Part shown: piece after piece, positions 36,448 to 40,380 of the stretch
Layout: each line of letters starts with the position of its first letter
How positions within the stretch are numbered: position 1 is the first letter of the stretch
Assembly: GCA_900317815.1 (NCBI GenBank)
Contig: ONIC01000091.1
Location: forward strand, 1 to 40,380
Origin: an uncultured Eubacteriales bacterium
GTDB taxonomy: Bacteria > Bacillota > Clostridia > Oscillospirales > Acutalibacteraceae
Reading direction: 5' to 3'
DNA: 40,380 nt
Notes under the pieces: generated by a model
Seen by the model: only the letters and a program-made list of their open reading frames with translations
Told to the model about the DNA's origin: nothing
Databases searched by the model: none
Translations under genes and position numbers: made by a program

Positions 36448-37908
36448 ATGGGATACCTTATTGCTATAACTGATGATGATTCAATGAATCTCAAGACCGC
36501 CGAGAGGATACTTCGCAAGAACGGCTATGACACCGACTGCCTGTCATCGGGCGAGGAGCTTTTGGAATATCTGAAAACTAACAAGCCCGATCTTATACTG
36601 CTCGATATACATATGGTCGGTATAGACGGTTTCGAGACGATGCGGCGGCTTAATGCGCTCGACAGAGAGAGTCGTGTTCCAGTTATTTTCCTGACAGCCG
36701 ACGACGACAAAGAGACCGAGACAGAGGCGTTTATCTCGGGCGCAATGGACTTTGTTGCAAAGCCGTTCGTTGCGAGCATACTGCTGCTTCGGGTGCGCAA
36801 TACGATCGAGCTTTTCAAGCTCCAGCACGATCTGGAGGAAGAAGTATACAGAAAGACAGAAGAGGTCATAAAAGAACACGAGCGAAACGAGCGCTTATCG
36901 CTTCAGGTCGTTCAGACGCTTGCCGAGACTATCGATGCAAAGGATAAGTACACAAAGGGTCACTCGACAAGGGTTGCGCAGTATTCAAGGGAAATTGCGA
37001 AGCGAGCAGGCTACTCTCAGCGTGAACAGGACGAGATCTATATGATGGGTCTTCTTCATGATGTAGGAAAGATCGGAATAGGCGACGCAATAATCAATAA
37101 ACCCACGAGCCTGACGGACGAGGAGTACGGCATCATCAAAACTCATCCGATGGTCGGCTTCGAGATCCTCAAAAATATCACCGAGATGCCGAAGCTTGCG
37201 ATCGGCGCACGCTGGCACCATGAACGCTATGACGGCACGGGTTATCCCGACGGACTGAGCGGAAAGGATATTCCCGAGGAGGCACGTCTGATCGCTGTTG
37301 CCGATGCGTATGATGCAATGGCTTCACACAGAAGCTATCACCATACGCTCGATCAGCAGTTTGTTAAAAATGAGCTTGCCAAGGGAAAGGGCACACAGTT
37401 CGATCCGTTTTTTGCCGATATCATGATAGAAATGATCGCGGAGGATATCGACTATACTCTCCGCGAGGTCAGTACCGAACGCCTCGACACGCGCAAGGAG
37501 GAGCAGACACCCCGTCAGGAACAGTCGGACGCAGCGTTCCTGTCGGTTCTGAAAAAGGGCGGGATCAACGTCAAAAACGGACTTGGCTTCTGTATGGACG
37601 ATATAAGCTTTTATTCGGAAATGCTGCATGAATTTGTCGATACGGCACCCGCACGATCGAGCGCCCTTCACGATTCCCTTTCGGTATATGATGTGGATTC
37701 TTACAGGATCACTGCCCACAGTCTTAAAAGCGCCGCCAAAACGATCGGCGCGGACGATTTCTCGCATTACGCCGAAAACATGGAATTGGCGGCAAAATCG
37801 GGAAATGTTTTCTTCATCGAGGAGAACCATGCCGACTTTATGAGATACTTTACGGAAGTCGTCAGTCTTGTTAAAACAGCGCTTTACCTTAAAACAAATG
37901 ACCGTTAA
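36448..37908 (+). CDS. Response regulator with REC, HD-GYP and HPt domains
   Basis: The 486-residue protein has a receiver (1-120, Asp53 in LLDIH, Lys105), a coiled linker (about 122-150), an HD-GYP domain (about 150-345) and an HPt domain (about 365-480, His424 in AHSLKSAAK). The HD-GYP residues are His172, His204-Asp205 in LLHDVGK, His233, His257-His258 and GTGYP at 263-267, so cyclic-di-GMP breakdown is expected. A C-terminal HPt after HD-GYP is unusual. The HPt resembles that of the kinase (both have a CMD-x-x-x-FY stretch before the His). The start is ATG at 36448 after GAGGGAG, 21 bp behind the receiver gene. Confidence 0.93.
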   Translation: MGYLIAITDDDSMNLKTAERILRKNGYDTDCLSSGEELLEYLKTNKPDLILLDIHMVGIDGFETMRRLNALDRESRVPVIFLTADDDKETETEAFISGAMDFVAKPFVASILLLRVRNTIELFKLQHDLEEEVYRKTEEVIKEHERNERLSLQVVQTLAETIDAKDKYTKGHSTRVAQYSREIAKRAGYSQREQDEIYMMGLLHDVGKIGIGDAIINKPTSLTDEEYGIIKTHPMVGFEILKNITEMPKLAIGARWHHERYDGTGYPDGLSGKDIPEEARLIAVADAYDAMASHRSYHHTLDQQFVKNELAKGKGTQFDPFFADIMIEMIAEDIDYTLREVSTERLDTRKEEQTPRQEQSDAAFLSVLKKGGINVKNGLGFCMDDISFYSEMLHEFVDTAPARSSALHDSLSVYDVDSYRITAHSLKSAAKTIGADDFSHYAENMELAAKSGNVFFIEENHADFMRYFTEVVSLVKTALYLKTNDR

Positions 37909-37917
37909 ATAATAATG

Positions 37918-37966
37918 AATGCGGCAGGAGCACATGATCTTTCATAGCTTCCTGCCGCATTTTTTA
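37918..37966. terminator. Terminator between the phosphorelay operon and tex
   Basis: Perfect 12-base arms AATGCGGCAGGA (37918-37929) and TCCTGCCGCATT (37950-37961) with a T run to 37966. It serves the forward operon and may also stop tex transcripts. Confidence 0.92.
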
Positions 37967-37975
37967 CGGTTGTTT

Positions 37976-40123
37976 TCAATCTGTTTTCATAGTAAGACTT
38001 ATCCTGCCCTTATCAGTATCAACGGACAGAACCCTGACGTTTACGATGTCGCCTACTTTCAATACCTCGCTCGGATGCTTTATGAAGCGGCTGCATATCT
38101 GAGAAACGTGAACAAGACCGTCCTGATGTACTCCGATATCGACAAATGCGCCGAAGTCTACGAGATTTCTCACAGTGCCCTTCAGCTCCATTCCCTCGGT
38201 AAGATCCTTTATGTCGAGCACATCACTTCTGAGCATGGGAGACGGAAGCTCGTCTCTCGGGTCACGACCCGGCTTTGCAAGCTCCTTTGCTATATCGACA
38301 ACGGTGGGCGCTCCGATACCGAGCTTTGAAGTTACTTCGGATACCTTGCGCTTGCGGAGCCGATCGAGAATGTCACGGTAGCTGCCGCTGTCGATTTCGT
38401 CCTTGCTGTAGCCGAGAAGATCGAGCAGTCCGCGCGCTGCTTTGTAGCTTTCGGGGTGTATTCCCGTGCGGTCGAAAGGCTCTGCGCTCTCGGATACACG
38501 CAGAAATCCTGCGCACTGTTCAAATGCCTTCGGCCCGAGCTTCGGCACTTTTTTAAGCTCCGCACGTGACTTGAATGCTCCGTTTGCTTCTCTGTATGCA
38601 GTTATGTTGCTGCAAACGGCAGCGCTCAGTCCCGCAACACGAGAGAGCAGGGCGGGAGATGCTGTATTGAGATCTACGCCTACGGAGTTTACACAGTCCT
38701 CGACAACGCCGTCAAGTGCTTCTCCGAGACGTTTCTGCGGCATATCATGCTGATACTGACCGACTCCGATCGATTTCGGGTCTATCTTTACAAGCTCCGC
38801 CAGAGGATCCTGAAGCCGTCTTGCGATCGAGACGGCGCTTCGAAGCGTCAGGTCAAGCTCGGGCAGTTCCTGTGCCGCAAGCTTTGACGCAGAGTAGACC
38901 GATGCGCCCGCTTCGCTGACTACCATATAATAAACCTTGCGCTTGCAGCTTTTTATAGTGTCTGCGGCAAACATTTCCGTTTCCTTCGATGCAGTTCCGT
39001 TGCCGATAGATATGATGTCCACTTTGTATTTGTCGATAAGCTCAAGAAGCTTCTGCTTTGAGCGCTCGACCTGCTCCTTGGAGTGAGTGGGGTAGAGCAC
39101 TGTCGTTGCGAGGACCTTTCCCGTGCTGTCAACAACGGCGGTCTTGCAGCCTGTTCTGTATCCGGGATCAAGCCCGAGCACGACCTTTCCCTTGACGGGA
39201 GGCTGCATAAGAAGCTGTTTGAGATTGAGCGAAAAAACCTTGAGTGAGTCCTCGACGGCGCGCGCTGTCAGATCGGCTCTGATCTCACGTTCTATCGACG
39301 GATAGATCAGGCGCTTGTATGCGTCCTCACAGGCTTCGTCAACGAGCTTAGAGCTTTCACTTTTGCCGTGAACACACTTTTTGCGTATATTTTCCAGCGC
39401 ATACTCGTCGTCGTTTGCGATACAGACCTTCAGAAAGCCTGTTTTTTCGCCTCTGTTGATAGAAAGCAGCCTGTGATTAGGGATCTTTGCCGCAGGCTCT
39501 GAAAAGTCATAGTACGGAGCATAAACGCTGTCGGTCTCCTTGTCCGCCGCTTTTACCTCGATCACTCCTTTTTTAGCTGTGATCTGTCTGATATCCCTGC
39601 GTATCTCGGCGTCATCGGAGACCTTCTCTGCGATAATATCCTTTGCTCCTGCGATCGCATCCTCAATGTTCTCAACGCCCTTTTCGCTGTCGATGAATTT
39701 TTCAGCTTCGGCTGCGGGATCGACTGCATCGCTCTGTGAAAGCAGCGTATCTGCGAGCGGTCCGAGTCCCTTTTCCCTGGCAGCGGATGCGCGTGTTTTC
39801 CTTTTCGGTCGAAAAGGACGGTAGATGTCCTCAAGCTCGCTGAGCGTCTTTGCGCTGTCGATCGACTTTCTGATTTCATCGGTTAGCTTTTCCTGCGCAT
39901 TGATAAGCTCCGAGATCTCGCCTCTGCGCTTGTCGAGACTGCGGTAATATTCCAGCTTTTCCGAAAACTCTCTGATAAGCTGATCGTCCATCGAGCCGTG
40001 CATTTCCTTGCGGTATCGCGCGATAAAAGGGATAGTGTTTCCCTCGTCGAGCAGCTTGATGATATTTTCGGCATAGCTCTCCCTGATATCCATTTCACGG
40101 GAAAGCTCCTGTGCATAATTCAT
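37976..40123 (-). CDS. tex: Tex family RNA-binding transcription accessory protein
   Basis: The 715-residue protein has the Tex layout: an N-terminal helical region (RESYAENIIKLLDEGNTIPFIARYRKE), a YqgF-like nuclease-fold domain (GKVVLGLDPGYRTGCKTAVVD) and helix-hairpin-helix repeats (LNTASPALLSRVAGLS). It ends with a C-terminal S1 domain (about 641-715, GTVRNLVDFGAFVDIGVHQDG). Tex proteins bind nucleic acid and affect transcription and toxin expression in some bacteria. Length is normal. The start is ATG at 40123, with GGAGG upstream on the minus strand. It stands alone between its promoter and the shared terminator. Confidence 0.95.
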   Translation of the reverse strand: MNYAQELSREMDIRESYAENIIKLLDEGNTIPFIARYRKEMHGSMDDQLIREFSEKLEYYRSLDKRRGEISELINAQEKLTDEIRKSIDSAKTLSELEDIYRPFRPKRKTRASAAREKGLGPLADTLLSQSDAVDPAAEAEKFIDSEKGVENIEDAIAGAKDIIAEKVSDDAEIRRDIRQITAKKGVIEVKAADKETDSVYAPYYDFSEPAAKIPNHRLLSINRGEKTGFLKVCIANDDEYALENIRKKCVHGKSESSKLVDEACEDAYKRLIYPSIEREIRADLTARAVEDSLKVFSLNLKQLLMQPPVKGKVVLGLDPGYRTGCKTAVVDSTGKVLATTVLYPTHSKEQVERSKQKLLELIDKYKVDIISIGNGTASKETEMFAADTIKSCKRKVYYMVVSEAGASVYSASKLAAQELPELDLTLRSAVSIARRLQDPLAELVKIDPKSIGVGQYQHDMPQKRLGEALDGVVEDCVNSVGVDLNTASPALLSRVAGLSAAVCSNITAYREANGAFKSRAELKKVPKLGPKAFEQCAGFLRVSESAEPFDRTGIHPESYKAARGLLDLLGYSKDEIDSGSYRDILDRLRKRKVSEVTSKLGIGAPTVVDIAKELAKPGRDPRDELPSPMLRSDVLDIKDLTEGMELKGTVRNLVDFGAFVDIGVHQDGLVHVSQICSRFIKHPSEVLKVGDIVNVRVLSVDTDKGRISLTMKTD

Positions 40124-40156
40124 ATCGTGACCTCCGTTTAGGTTTCTTTGCGTACT

Positions 40157-40185
40157 ATTATATCACAAAAATCAGTCTGTGTACA
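40157..40185 (-). promoter_or_regulatory. Sigma-A promoter of tex
   Basis: On the minus strand TGTACA (40180-40185), a 17-bp spacer and TATAAT (40157-40162), about 35 bp before the tex start. Confidence 0.65.
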
Positions 40186-40270
40186 GGCATACGCAAACGT
40201 ACTTACGGAAATCAACTTTCTTTAATAGAAAAATATCTTTCGCAGATGCCTCTGAGCAGTGATGAGTATA

Positions 40271-40380
40271 TGCCTGCGGGCGCTTGCTCGCCTTGTAAGT
40301 GTATAATTTTAGTGGGCAGCCGCTCTCGCGGAGCAAAAGTATCGATCCGTAATGCCTGACAGCGGAATTGCCTGCGGACG
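40271..40380 (-). repeat. Dispersed relatives of the 99-bp repeat, reverse orientation
   Basis: At 40271-40292 the reverse strand reads GGCGAGCAAGCGCCCGCAGG, close to the hairpin and core of the 99-bp unit (GGCGGGCAAGCGCCCGCAGG). At 40366-40380 it reads CGTCCGCAGGCAATT, sharing CCGCAGGCAATT with the same core. The two lie about 95 bp apart, similar to the tandem period, and the second runs out of the window. The sequence between does not match well. Confidence 0.6.

Overview
The window looks like chromosomal DNA from a Gram-positive anaerobe of the Clostridia, most likely a Ruminococcus-type Oscillospiraceae. The reasons are: Clostridia-style housekeeping genes with strong GGAGG ribosome binding sites and sigma-A promoters with 17-bp spacers; a T-box in front of pheST; spoIIIA sporulation genes; a meso-diaminopimelate dehydrogenase; a CPCC small protein; and GC-rich, heavily biased codon use that creates long shadow ORFs. 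The species is an inference, because no rRNA gene or species marker is present. I see no prophage, insertion sequence, CRISPR array, tRNA or rRNA.

Layout. 1-1338: the end of an unknown gene, a short possible gene and an RluA-type pseudouridine synthase. 1356-8392: a complete F1Fo ATP synthase operon (atpI-B-E-F-H-A-G-D-C) behind two promoters, the distal one carrying paired palindromic operators. 8413-10660: a small unknown gene, a DUF5662 gene (minus) and ddh (minus) with a long structured leader. 10793-11172: an array of 99-bp tandem repeats. 11313-17243: an ABC exporter pair, deoD, cdd and two CPBP membrane proteases. 17347-20950: a D,D-carboxypeptidase, pgi, a small P-loop protein and an FlK-like thioesterase. 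21033-23825: spoIIIAE-AF-AG-AH without spoIIIAA-AD, behind a candidate sigma-E promoter. 23841-27732: a GH13 maltodextrin hydrolase with a HAD phosphatase, and a convergent DUF1015 gene. 27965-32031: T-box, pheS, pheT and a CPCC protein. 32305-37966: a three-gene phosphorelay (duplicated-sensor hybrid kinase, lone receiver, REC-HD-GYP-HPt). 37976-40185: tex (minus). The right edge carries inverted relatives of the 99-bp repeat.

How the genes work together. The ATP synthase has two linked oddities. Its c subunit has two carboxylates (E30 and E63), as in the Na+-type two-carboxylate rotor described from Fusobacterium. Its epsilon subunit is only 87 residues and lacks the C-terminal inhibitory helices. 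Together they suggest a sodium-coupled enzyme free to hydrolyse ATP in a fermenting cell (inference). The ddh leader can be drawn as a closed multibranch RNA whose closing stem competes with a possible anti-Shine-Dalgarno pairing, so it is a candidate unassigned cis-regulatory RNA. The kinase at 32397 appears to have arisen by internal duplication of a sensor plus HisKA unit. The upstream HisKA copy has Thr in place of the phosphorylated His, and the likely output is cyclic-di-GMP breakdown through the HD-GYP protein.
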